Position numbers and translations under genes: made by a program. DNA of 6,446 nucleotides from an uncultured Desulfovibrio sp. GTDB lineage: Bacteria; Desulfobacterota; Desulfovibrionia; Desulfovibrionales; Desulfovibrionaceae. The stretch covers positions 1-6,446 of the forward strand of contig UQJT01000073.1 in the NCBI GenBank assembly GCA_900541395.1. The letters are read 5' to 3'. Below are positions 1 through 5,870 of this stretch, piece after piece (position 1 is the first letter of the stretch; each line of letters opens with the position of its first letter). The notes under the pieces are model-generated. The model was not told where the DNA came from. It was given only the letters and a program-made list of their open reading frames with translations, and ran no database searches.

Positions 1-12
1 GACGGCAGCGCC

Positions 13-40
13 GCTTTTGAAATGGGACAATTTCAAAAGC
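13..40. repeat. Perfect 11-bp inverted repeat downstream of the 487-residue gene
   Basis: The arm GCTTTTGAAAT at 13-23 is exactly complementary to 30-40, with a 6-base loop GGGACA. It begins 22 bases past the TAA of the minus-strand gene, where a terminator would be expected. Neither strand has a clean T-run after the stem; the minus strand continues GGCGCTG. A classical Rho-independent terminator is therefore unproven. The stem is AT-rich in an otherwise GC-rich region, so it could also be an operator-like palindrome or a dispersed repeat. The structure is certain; its role is not. Confidence 0.6.
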
Positions 41-62
41 AAAATGCTCTAAGGAAGGCGCG

Positions 63-1526
63 TTACGCGCCTTCGCCGTTCAGCGCCGCGGCTTCGGTCT
101 CAAAGCGATCCGCCAGCCGAACCAGAACGTTGGCGGCCATCAGCGTGGCGTCGGCGGCTCCGTCGCCCCGACGGTTCACCCACTCGGCCAGATAAATAAG
201 GGAATCCTCGCCGGGCGTCCGCCCGCCCGCGCCGCGCCGGACGGCGTCGGCCAGGGACCGTCGCGCCGCGCTCCGGGCCTGAACGGCCTTTTCCGTCATT
301 TGCGAACTTTCGATCATCTTCCGGCGCAGCAGTTCGGCGTCGGCCGTGCGGCCCGCGTCGCGCGCCTCTTCGTAGGCATACAGGACTTCGGCAAACAGGC
401 CGTTGGCCCGCACCACTTCCTGTCCGGCCTCATGCACGGCCGAAACGCGGGCGTTCAGATCGGGCACGGAGGCCACGCCGCGCAGGGCCGCCGCCACCTG
501 GCGAAAAGCCCCGGCGTACACCGTGAACATATCCGCCGCCTGGGCGTCGGTCAGCGGCTGTTTGCCTCCGGAACGCCCCTCCAGGGCGGCCCGCGCCATA
601 TCCGCCATGAAGCGATCCACGTACAGGCGGTACAGGGCGTCCAGCATGCCCGGCGTATACACGTAGCGAAGCACGGCCTCCCGCCCCCGCACGGAGTCGC
701 CGGCCGCGTGGCGCAGCCCGTTCAGGCCCGTGCCGTAGCGCATGTTGGCGGCCATAAGGGAAACCGTGGTGCGGCCGCTCTGCCCCGCCCGCGCCGGAGG
801 ACGGTAACCGTCCACCAACCAGCGGGCCAGGTTGCGGAAAAAGTCCGAAGTCACCACGGAATCTTCCCGACGGCCCGCGTCTTCGGGCGCGGCCAGCCGG
901 GTCAGGGCGCTGCTCACCGTGGGCAGTTCGGCCCGTTGGCTCGGAGTCAGGGAGGCGCTCGCCGTCGAGGTTTCGGCCAAGGCCCGGTCTACCCGGTCGG
1001 GTTGCCCGGCCGCGTCCTCCGAAGCGGCTTCCGGCGCGGTCCCGGGGCCGCCCGCAACCGCGTCGCCGTTCCCTGCCGGGGACACCGGCGTCGCAAAGTC
1101 CGCCGGAGGCTGGACCACATTGCCTTCCTCTTCGGCCGCCGGAACGTCCGAAGCGCCTTTGCCTGCGGACTCATCGCCTTCTCCGGAGGAAGCAGGAACG
1201 GACGGCGCTCCGGCGCCGGTCAGCGAGCCGTCCACCCGGCCGGGCGTGGTCGCCTCGCCCACGGTGCTGACGCGCAGGTTTTCGCCGGGGACGGGGGCTT
1301 CGGCCAAAGTCGCCTTGTCCACCAGATCGTCCACCTGGCGACGAGCCGCGTCGGTCAACTCTCCCACCTGACGGCGGGCGGTATCGGTCAGTTCGCGCGT
1401 CTTGTCTCCGGGCAGAAGCCGCCACGCAACAAGGCCGAGCACGGCCAGAATCACCACCGCCACGAGGATGATCCGGCCCGTGGAAGCGGGTTTCTTCTTC
1501 GGCATTTCCAAGACATCGTTGCTCAT
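63..1526 (-). CDS. Hypothetical single-pass membrane-anchored protein, 487 aa
   Basis: I do not recognise the family. The chosen ATG at 1524-1526 has GGGAG seven bases upstream. A start at 1574 would add 16 Arg-rich residues and lose this site. Residues 10-12 are KKK, followed by one hydrophobic segment at about 19-38, which predicts a cytoplasmic N-terminus and a periplasmic body held by an uncleaved anchor. Residues 45-72 form two exact-length 11-residue repeats (ELTDxARRQV plus one residue) and a partial third, probably an amphipathic helix. Residues 76-192 are rich in Ala, Gly, Pro, Glu and Ser with little hydrophobic pattern, so likely a disordered spacer. From about 193 to 487 the protein looks compact and helical, with aromatic clusters such as FFRNLARW (229-236) and YLAEW near the end. 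No catalytic motif or lipobox is visible. It is transcribed divergently from the thiolase gene. A role in envelope organisation is a guess only. The coding call is firm. Confidence 0.85.
   Translation of the reverse strand: MSNDVLEMPKKKPASTGRIILVAVVILAVLGLVAWRLLPGDKTRELTDTARRQVGELTDAARRQVDDLVDKATLAEAPVPGENLRVSTVGEATTPGRVDGSLTGAGAPSVPASSGEGDESAGKGASDVPAAEEEGNVVQPPADFATPVSPAGNGDAVAGGPGTAPEAASEDAAGQPDRVDRALAETSTASASLTPSQRAELPTVSSALTRLAAPEDAGRREDSVVTSDFFRNLARWLVDGYRPPARAGQSGRTTVSLMAANMRYGTGLNGLRHAAGDSVRGREAVLRYVYTPGMLDALYRLYVDRFMADMARAALEGRSGGKQPLTDAQAADMFTVYAGAFRQVAAALRGVASVPDLNARVSAVHEAGQEVVRANGLFAEVLYAYEEARDAGRTADAELLRRKMIESSQMTEKAVQARSAARRSLADAVRRGAGGRTPGEDSLIYLAEWVNRRGDGAADATLMAANVLVRLADRFETEAAALNGEGA
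1329..1394 (-). repeat. In-gene 33-bp tandem repeat encoding an 11-residue helical motif
   Basis: Two adjacent 33-base units encode residues 45-55 (ELTDTARRQVG) and 56-66 (ELTDAARRQVD) of the membrane-anchored protein. A degenerate third unit, DLVDKA, follows. The protein units differ at two positions, and the DNA has diverged at synonymous sites, so this is an older duplication under protein-level constraint. The 11-residue period fits an amphipathic or right-handed coiled helix lying just outside the membrane segment. Confidence 0.7.
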
Positions 1527-1533
1527 GCAAAGG

Positions 1534-1538
1534 CTCCC
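1534..1538 (-). promoter_or_regulatory. Ribosome binding site of the 487-residue gene
   Basis: The minus strand reads GGGAG followed by a 7-base spacer and ATG. It decides the start at 1526 over the upstream in-frame ATG at 1574. Confidence 0.75.
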
Positions 1539-1589
1539 GCCGCGCCGGACCCGCCGGACGCGGACTTTGAACAATCTGTATGCGGGGCC

Positions 1590-1653
1590 GCCGTCGACGG
1601 CCTCCCTTCCTGAAGCCGGGGGCTTCCCGTCAGCGACGGCCCCGCCGCCGTCG
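1590..1653. promoter_or_regulatory. Cluster of GCCGTCG half-sites between divergent genes
   Basis: A perfect 12-base palindrome GCCGTCGACGGC occupies 1590-1601. The same half-site recurs as CGACGGC (1634-1640) and GCCGTCG (1647-1653), separated by 6 bases. Four copies of one 7-mer in inverted pairs could be operator sites for a regulator of the divergent genes. They could equally be chance palindromes in GC-rich DNA, or simple hairpins in the transcript. Confidence 0.3.
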
Positions 1654-1656
1654 GCG

Positions 1657-1679
1657 CAAACCCCGCTTCGCGGCGTTTG
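1657..1679. other. Hairpin in the leader upstream of the thiolase gene
   Basis: Bases 1657-1666 pair with 1670-1679 through ten pairs with one C-C mismatch in the middle, closing a 3-base TTC loop. No T-run follows directly. It lies 144 bases before the thiolase ATG and could be part of a long leader, or lie outside the transcript if the promoter is nearer the gene. No known riboswitch was recognised. Confidence 0.4.
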
Positions 1680-1743
1680 TCGTCAGTTTGCAGATGTTCG
1701 TTTTTCCTATCCTATTCCCCCGCTCCTGTGAAGTCCCCGCCTC

Positions 1744-1772
1744 TTGCCTGACAAGGCCATCCACGATAGGAC
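1744..1772 (+). promoter_or_regulatory. Weak candidate promoter for the thiolase gene
   Basis: TTGCCT at 1744-1749 and TAGGAC at 1767-1772 are 17 bases apart. They match a sigma-70 promoter at four and three of six positions. This would give a 5' leader of about 45 bases before the ATG at 1823. An alternative lies at TTGCAG (1688-1693) with CCTATT (1711-1716), also 17 bases apart. Neither is strong. No convincing promoter was found for the opposite gene in the rest of 1527-1822. Confidence 0.22.
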
Positions 1773-1811
1773 CATACGGCCCGCCGCTACGGAAGACGGG
1801 GCGCACCCTTC

Positions 1812-1817
1812 GAGGAG
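1812..1817 (+). promoter_or_regulatory. Ribosome binding site of the thiolase gene
   Basis: GAGGAG lies 5 bases before ATG 1823. It sets the start at the zinc-finger MKCRRC, not at the Arg-rich frame extension that opens at 1580. Confidence 0.8.
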
Positions 1818-1822
1818 TCGTT

Positions 1823-2722
1823 ATGAAATGTCGTCGTTGCAAAGCCACGGCCGTGGTGGCGCTGCCCAGCCACAACAGCGCGTTCTGCGCCGCGTGTTTT
1901 CTGGATTTTTTCAGTCGTCAGGTGGCCAAGGGCATTGAAGCCCATCGCCTGATGACCAAAGAGGACAAAGTGTTGGTGGCCCTGTCGGGCGGCAAGGATT
2001 CGCTGGCGCTGATGCTGGAGCTGAGTCGCCAGGGGTACGACGTGACGGGCCTGCACATCGATCTGGCCATTCCCGGCTCGTCCCCGGCCGCTCGGGGCGT
2101 GGTGGAGCGCTTCTGCGACGCGCACGGCTTTCCGCTCATCGTGCGGGACATGGCGGCCGAAGGCATGCCCATCCCCAAGGTCAAGGAAACGCTCAAGCGC
2201 CCCATCTGCTCGGCCTGCGGCAAAATCAAACGCTACTTCTTCAACCGGACCGCGCGCGAACAAGGGTTCACCGTGCTGGCCACGGGCCACAACCTGGACG
2301 ACGAAGTGGCCCGGCTGACCAGCAACACCCTGCGTTGGGACCGGGCCTACCTGAGCGATCAGGGACCGGCCCTGGCGGACGACGAGGGCTTTGCCCGCAA
2401 AGTAAAACCCCTGTGGCGGGTGACCGAATTTGAAACGGCCAACTACGCCTTCCTCATGGGCATCGAAAACCACTACGCGCCCTGCCCCTACAGCGGGGGG
2501 GCGAGCTTTTCCACGCTCAAACGCCTGTGGATGGACCTTGAGGACGCCATGCCCGGCCGCAAAATAGACTTTTACCTCGGCTTTCTGGAGCGGGGCCGAC
2601 CGGCCTTTCAGGCCGTGGAGGCGGCCAAGGGCGAAAGCCTGCGTCCTTGTTCCCGTTGCGGCTACCCCACTTCGGCCGAAGTGTGCGGCGTGTGCCGCAT
2701 CCGCGAGGCGCTGGAGGATTAA
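1823..2722 (+). CDS. TtuA/NcsA-type tRNA 2-thiolation enzyme (PP-loop ATPase with zinc fingers and Fe-S site), 299 aa
   Basis: Enzymes of this family adenylate C2 of a tRNA uridine or ribothymidine and replace its oxygen with sulfur. The PP-loop SGGKDS is at residues 55-60. The N-terminal zinc site is C3, C6, C22 and C25; the C-terminal one is C276, C279, C288 and C291. Between them C129-x2-C132 and C221 give the three cysteines that hold a [4Fe-4S] cluster in TtuA and TtcA. GHNLDDE (155-161) is the conserved family block. The two zinc fingers separate it from class I TtcA, which lacks them, and TilS lacks this cysteine set. Length and cysteine spacing match Thermus/Pyrococcus TtuA almost residue for residue, except that the fourth N-terminal ligand is Cys where His is usual. 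All catalytic elements are present. The target could be T54 (s2T) or U34 (s2U); sequence alone does not decide. No sulfur carrier gene (TtuB/Urm1-like) is in the window. The gene overlaps the convergent ABC-F gene by 4 bases. Confidence 0.88.
   Translation: MKCRRCKATAVVALPSHNSAFCAACFLDFFSRQVAKGIEAHRLMTKEDKVLVALSGGKDSLALMLELSRQGYDVTGLHIDLAIPGSSPAARGVVERFCDAHGFPLIVRDMAAEGMPIPKVKETLKRPICSACGKIKRYFFNRTAREQGFTVLATGHNLDDEVARLTSNTLRWDRAYLSDQGPALADDEGFARKVKPLWRVTEFETANYAFLMGIENHYAPCPYSGGASFSTLKRLWMDLEDAMPGRKIDFYLGFLERGRPAFQAVEAAKGESLRPCSRCGYPTSAEVCGVCRIREALED
2719..2722. other. Interlocked stop codons of two convergent genes (TTAA)
   Basis: The plus-strand gene ends with TAA at 2720-2722. The minus-strand gene ends with TAA read from 2721 to 2719. 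Both stops share the palindrome TTAA, so there is no intergenic space and no room for a separate terminator. Confidence 0.95.
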
Positions 2723-4692
2723 TCTTCCAAGCTCAGAGCGGCGCGCCGGGCTTCGAGGTCCGCAATCCGCGCCTCCAGTTCGGCCAGGTCTTCCAACTCC
2801 CGTTCGGATTGGGTCTGGAGTTCGTGAAACTCCTTGAGCAGAGCCGAAGCCCGCGCGCCGTCGGCGTACACCTCGGGCGTGGCCAGCAGTTGTTCCACCT
2901 CGCCTTGCCGCTCCAACACGGCTTCCAGCTTTTTTTCCCGTTCGCCGTACCGGGTCTGCAACGGCTTGAGTTGTTTGTAGATGGCGTTGCGCTGCTCGGC
3001 CTGCTCGCGCTTGAGGCGCTTCAACTCCTCGCGGGACAGCCCGGCCGGAGCGCCGCCGCCCGGCGCGACTTCCGCGCGGGCGGAGACTTTGGCCGCGCGG
3101 CGGGCCGCGTCGTATTCCTCAAAGCCGCCCTCGTACACGGTAATTCCGTTTTCGCCTATGGCCCATATTTCGTCCACGGCCTCGCTCAACAGATGGCGGT
3201 CGTGGGCCACCAGAAGCAACGTGCCGTCAAAGGCGTCCAAAGCCTCGACAAGCGCTTCGCGGCTTTCCAGATCCAGATGGTTGGTGGGTTCGTCCAACAC
3301 CAGAAAATTGCAGCGGGCCAAAAACAGCACGGCCAGGGCCAGGCGGCTGCGCTCCCCCCCGGACAGGGAGGAAATAAAGCGGTCGAAATACCCTTGCCCC
3401 AGCAGGAAAAGGCCGAGCACGCTCATCAACTCCTCTTCCGTGGTGCGCGGGTCGGACAGACGGCGCATTTCGCCCAGCACCGTCCCGTTGACGTCCAGGG
3501 TTTCGGTCTGCTGCTGGCTGTAATAGCCCATGCGGGTCAGCGAGCCGAAGTTGACGCTGCCGCCGGAGCGATTCAGTCGCCCCGCCAGAATCTTGAGCAG
3601 GGTGGATTTGCCCGAGCCGTTGTGTCCCACCAGGCCGATACGTTGGCCGCGGAACAGGGTAAAGGTCAGGGGCGGCCACAGCGTGGTCCCGTCCTCGAAA
3701 TGAAAGGCCAAATCGGCCACGGACGCCACCACCTTTTCCGAACGGGCGGCCTCGGGCCACTTGAAGTTCAGTTCTTTGCGCCTGGCCTCGGGCTGGTACT
3801 GCTCCAGCTCCTTTTCCAGTCTTTTGGCCATCTTCTGGCGCGAGGCAGCCTGCCGGGCCTTGGTGGCCTTGGCCTTGAAGCGGCGCACAAAGTCCATTTT
3901 GCGGTCGATTTCCTCGGCCAGACGTTTGGCCTCGCGTTCGCGCTGCTCGTCGATTTCGTCCTGCATCTCCAGAAACTGGGAAAAGGTGGCCTTGCGGAAC
4001 AAGGGCTTGGAACCGCCCAGGTACAGGACATGGGTGCCCACGTGGTCCATGAACACCCTGTCGTGGGCCACGAACACCATCGCGCCCTTGAAGTCCAGCA
4101 AAAATTCCTCCAGCCACTCCACGGCCTCCAGGTCGAGGTGGTTGGTGGGTTCGTCCAGCAACAGCACGTCGGCCCCGGCGGTGAGCACGCGGGCCAGCTT
4201 GGCCCGCTCGCGCCAGCCGCCGGACAGATGTCCCAGAGGCAACGCCCATTTGGCCTTGTCGAACCCCAGGCCGGACAGCACGGTCTGGGCCCGCTGTTCC
4301 GGATTGTAACCGTAGCGCATTTCCAGATCATGCTGGCGGGCCATCAATCGGGTCAGAGCGGCTTCGTCCCGGTCGGCCTGGGCTTTTTCCCATTCGGCCC
4401 AGAAGTCGCCCCAATCCGGCAATGCCGCCTGCACCCAGGCCGACAGAGGCGTGCCGAGGTCGGCTTCGTCCAAAATCTGTTCCACATAGCCCACCCGGCA
4501 ACCGCGCGGCACAATGACCCGCCCCGCGTCGGCCGGAGAGACTCCGGCCATGATGCGCAGCAATGTGGACTTGCCGCTGCCGTTGGGTCCGCATACGCAA
4601 AGACGCATGCCGTCCAGCACGTCCAGGGAAAAATCGGACAGGATGTCCCGCCCGCCGTAAGCCTTGCCGATATTCTGAAGCGTGATGTTCAT
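2719..4692 (-). CDS. ABC-F family ATPase, YheS-like, 657 aa
   Basis: This is a soluble twin-ATPase protein without membrane segments. ABC-F proteins bind the ribosomal E site and relieve stalled or non-productive states; they are not transporters. Domain 1 has Walker A GPNGSGKST (35-43), signature LSGGW (156-160), Walker B with E181 in DEPTNHLD, and switch H210. Domain 2 has GHNGSGKST (355-363), LSGGE (442-446), E467 and H496. Both catalytic glutamates are present. The linker (about 240-300) is charged and helical, with FKAKATKARQA matching the P-site tRNA-interacting motif. Residues about 552-653 form a long charged coiled-coil tail. The linker sequence, the tail and the total length resemble E. 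coli YheS more than EttA, which lacks the tail. The ATG at 4692 has AGGA nine bases upstream. Nothing suggests an antibiotic-resistance variant. The gene follows trmI on the same strand after a 208-base structured gap, so readthrough from the trmI operon is possible. Confidence 0.92.
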   Translation of the reverse strand: MNITLQNIGKAYGGRDILSDFSLDVLDGMRLCVCGPNGSGKSTLLRIMAGVSPADAGRVIVPRGCRVGYVEQILDEADLGTPLSAWVQAALPDWGDFWAEWEKAQADRDEAALTRLMARQHDLEMRYGYNPEQRAQTVLSGLGFDKAKWALPLGHLSGGWRERAKLARVLTAGADVLLLDEPTNHLDLEAVEWLEEFLLDFKGAMVFVAHDRVFMDHVGTHVLYLGGSKPLFRKATFSQFLEMQDEIDEQREREAKRLAEEIDRKMDFVRRFKAKATKARQAASRQKMAKRLEKELEQYQPEARRKELNFKWPEAARSEKVVASVADLAFHFEDGTTLWPPLTFTLFRGQRIGLVGHNGSGKSTLLKILAGRLNRSGGSVNFGSLTRMGYYSQQQTETLDVNGTVLGEMRRLSDPRTTEEELMSVLGLFLLGQGYFDRFISSLSGGERSRLALAVLFLARCNFLVLDEPTNHLDLESREALVEALDAFDGTLLLVAHDRHLLSEAVDEIWAIGENGITVYEGGFEEYDAARRAAKVSARAEVAPGGGAPAGLSREELKRLKREQAEQRNAIYKQLKPLQTRYGEREKKLEAVLERQGEVEQLLATPEVYADGARASALLKEFHELQTQSERELEDLAELEARIADLEARRAALSLED

Positions 4693-4726
4693 CGGTCCGT
4701 ATCCTGAATCGGGCCCCCCGACCCCG

Positions 4727-4750
4727 ACCGGGGGGAATCATTCCCCCGGT
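4727..4750. repeat. GC-rich hairpin in the ABC-F leader
   Basis: GGGGGAA (4731-4737) pairs with TTCCCCC (4741-4747) around a 3-base loop. The stem extends to ACC/GGT with one bulged G. It lies 35 bases before the ABC-F start and would be in its transcript if transcription begins upstream. It forms the inner hairpin of the left arm of the larger symmetrical element at 4711-4895. Confidence 0.7.
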
Positions 4751-4760
4751 CCCCCTCATC

Positions 4761-4835
4761 AGGGCCGCGTCGGCTTTGAATAAAAGACGAACGCGACACT
4801 CGGACCGAGCCGGGATTCAAAGCCGACGCGGCCTT
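4761..4835. repeat. Long inverted repeat, 19-bp perfect arms, between trmI and the ABC-F gene
   Basis: Bases 4763-4781 (GGCCGCGTCGGCTTTGAAT) are an exact reverse complement of 4815-4833. A G-T pair and an A-T pair extend the stem to 4761/4835. The 33-base centre contains a small CTCG-GAC-CGAG hairpin. Beyond each arm both sides continue into similar tandem GC-rich hairpins, so the block reads as two outward-facing copies of one unit. It may act as a bidirectional terminator, an RNA-stabilising structure, or a non-coding palindromic repeat element. No transposase or target duplication was recognised. Confidence 0.8.
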
Positions 4836-4845
4836 TAATGGGGGT

Positions 4846-4866
4846 GCAGGGGACGCGGTTCCCTGC
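4846..4866. repeat. Second hairpin downstream of trmI
   Basis: Bases 4846-4853 (GCAGGGGA) pair with 4859-4866 (TTCCCTGC) with one G-T pair and a 5-base loop CGCGG. Together with the adjacent 4875-4895 stem it forms a tandem hairpin pair after the trmI stop codon. Confidence 0.65.
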
Positions 4867-4874
4867 CGGGGGGC

Positions 4875-4895
4875 ATGGGGGGCGGCGCCCCCCAT
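4875..4895 (-). terminator. Probable trmI terminator hairpin
   Basis: ATGGGGGGC at 4875-4883 is exactly complementary to 4887-4895, closing a 3-base loop. The nine-pair stem is almost all G-C and starts 5 bases after the trmI stop codon at 4901-4903. No T-run follows on the minus strand, so termination may be partial, may depend on Rho, or the hairpin may mainly protect the 3' end of the RNA. Confidence 0.5.
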
Positions 4896-4900
4896 ACGAG

Positions 4901-5821
4901 TTATTCGTCGTCCGCCGCCTCCGCTTCGTCCGGCCCGTTCAGACGGGCCAGGCGGGCGGCCTGTTGTTTGCGTTCGCGGGTGCCGAGCACAAGATGCTCG
5001 TCCCAGGCGGCCGAACGTTCCTGATGACGGGAAAAGACGAGAAAACCGGTGTGGGCGCTCATGCGGTCGGCGGGCCGCAGGCGGTCGGGCACGGGCTTCC
5101 AGGGCCGGACCAGAATTTCACACACCTCGGTTTCCTCAAAGGGGCCGCGCTCCAGGGCCAGCAGCAGGCGGGAAACCTGCTCCACCGTGGGCAGCAGAAA
5201 GGCCAGGGGCGCGCCGGGGACCAGGGCGGCCGCCGCCTGGTCGAGATAGTCCCAGGGGGTGCGCACGTCCAAAAACAGGGCGTCGGCCCGGCGGCCGCCG
5301 AGAACCGCGGGATCGTCCAGGCCGAAACCGTCCGCGATGTCCCGCAAATGCAGGCTGACATTGTCGCCCAGTCCCGCCCAAGCCAGGTTGCGGCGGGCCA
5401 GCTTGTGGAACTCCTCCCGCGCCTCGAAGGTGTGGACGCGGCCGCTGGGCCCGGCGAACCAGGACAGCGCAAGGGTAAAGCCGCCCGACCCGGACCCGGC
5501 CTCCAGAATGGTGCGGCCCGGCCCCACGCCCAGCTTGAAGCAGATAAGCCCCATATCCTTGGGGTACATAATCTGCGTCTGACGTTTGATGCCCATGACC
5601 AGGTCATAGAGGGCGGGCCGCTGAACGCGGAACGGCACGCCGAGCGAGGTGAACGCCTCGCCGCCGAAGGGCGTGGCGGCCAGGTCGCTCATGGTCAGCA
5701 CGCCGTCCTGTGTATGCAGATCGTGCTTGCCGTCGTTTTCCAGACGGAGCATGCGGCGCTTGCCGCGCGGCGAAACCAGCAGAATCAGATCGCCGTCGTG
5801 CGGCAGGGCGAAATCGTCCAA
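4901..5821 (-). CDS. trmI: tRNA (adenine-58-N1)-methyltransferase TrmI, 306 aa
   Basis: TrmI transfers methyl from S-adenosylmethionine to N1 of A58 in the T-loop of tRNA, usually as a homotetramer. The first 70 residues fit the family's small N-terminal beta domain (GDLILLVSPRGK, 10-21; HTQDG, 36-40). The characteristic IMYPKD is at 84-89. The SAM-binding domain follows with motif I ILEAGSGSGG (105-114), the acidic ribose-binding residue E133, D161, and the catalytic-region motif LDVRTPW (184-190), where many relatives read DLPEPW. D185 matches the essential aspartate. The C-terminus is a highly charged tail. The start is TTG: an in-frame TGA lies just upstream, GAGGA sits 7 bases before the TTG, and the next ATG (residue 24) would cut the N-terminal domain. 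It lies 49 bases after orf181 on the same strand, with a hairpin in the gap, and is probably co-transcribed with it. Confidence 0.92.
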   Translation of the reverse strand: MDDFALPHDGDLILLVSPRGKRRMLRLENDGKHDLHTQDGVLTMSDLAATPFGGEAFTSLGVPFRVQRPALYDLVMGIKRQTQIMYPKDMGLICFKLGVGPGRTILEAGSGSGGFTLALSWFAGPSGRVHTFEAREEFHKLARRNLAWAGLGDNVSLHLRDIADGFGLDDPAVLGGRRADALFLDVRTPWDYLDQAAAALVPGAPLAFLLPTVEQVSRLLLALERGPFEETEVCEILVRPWKPVPDRLRPADRMSAHTGFLVFSRHQERSAAWDEHLVLGTRERKQQAARLARLNGPDEAEAADDE

Positions 5822-5828
5822 AGTCGTA

Positions 5829-5833
5829 TCCTC
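5829..5833 (-). promoter_or_regulatory. Ribosome binding site fixing the TTG start of trmI
   Basis: The minus strand reads GAGGA, then 7 bases, then TTG. The only ATG nearby (5838-5840) is out of use: it runs ATG ATT TGA. Confidence 0.75.
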
Positions 5834-5847
5834 AAATCATGCCGCGC

Positions 5848-5870
5848 GTTCCCCGGGCGGACCGGGGAAC
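5848..5870 (-). terminator. Intercistronic hairpin between orf181 and trmI
   Basis: GTTCCCCGG at 5848-5856 is exactly complementary to 5862-5870, with a 5-base loop. The stem begins at the base after the TAG of orf181. There is no T-run, and the trmI ribosome site follows 14 bases later. It is more likely an RNA-stabilising or attenuating structure within an operon than a full terminator. Confidence 0.45.

Noticed and set aside
1527..1574. A 16-residue extension of the membrane-anchored protein ending in Cys, resembling a lipobox
   Set aside because: The Cys is not preceded by a hydrophobic signal segment, and the GGGAG site supports the start at 1526.
300..1613. A 437-codon open frame on the plus strand, opposite the membrane-anchored protein gene
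   Set aside because: The translation is His/Arg/Gly-rich without domain pattern. The minus-strand frame has a good ribosome site, a membrane anchor and a helical repeat.
1580..1822. An 81-codon N-terminal extension of the thiolase
   Set aside because: It is Arg/Pro-rich, has no homologous domain, and the family starts at the zinc-finger MKCxxC, which has its own ribosome site.
2719..4692. The twin ATPase as part of a transporter or as an antibiotic-resistance ABC-F
   Set aside because: It has no membrane domain or permease neighbour. Its linker and C-terminal coiled coil match the housekeeping YheS type.
2647..4707. A 686-codon open frame on the plus strand, opposite the ABC-F gene
   Set aside because: It is the antisense shadow of a gene with every ABC-F motif intact. 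Its Gln/His/Gly-rich translation has no domain and only reflects GC-rich codon use.
4689..4895. A 68-codon minus-strand frame in the gap, whose TGA overlaps the ABC-F ATG as ATGA, as if translationally coupled
   Set aside because: It has no ribosome site, its start codon lies in the terminator stem, and it runs through all the inverted repeats. Its Pro/Gly/Arg/Ser content follows from those repeats. The ATGA overlap is probably chance, though a leader peptide is not fully excluded.
4693..4900. A transposon remnant or integration site
   Set aside because: Inverted repeats are present, but no transposase fragment, target duplication or recognisable attachment core could be seen. It is kept only as a repeat element.
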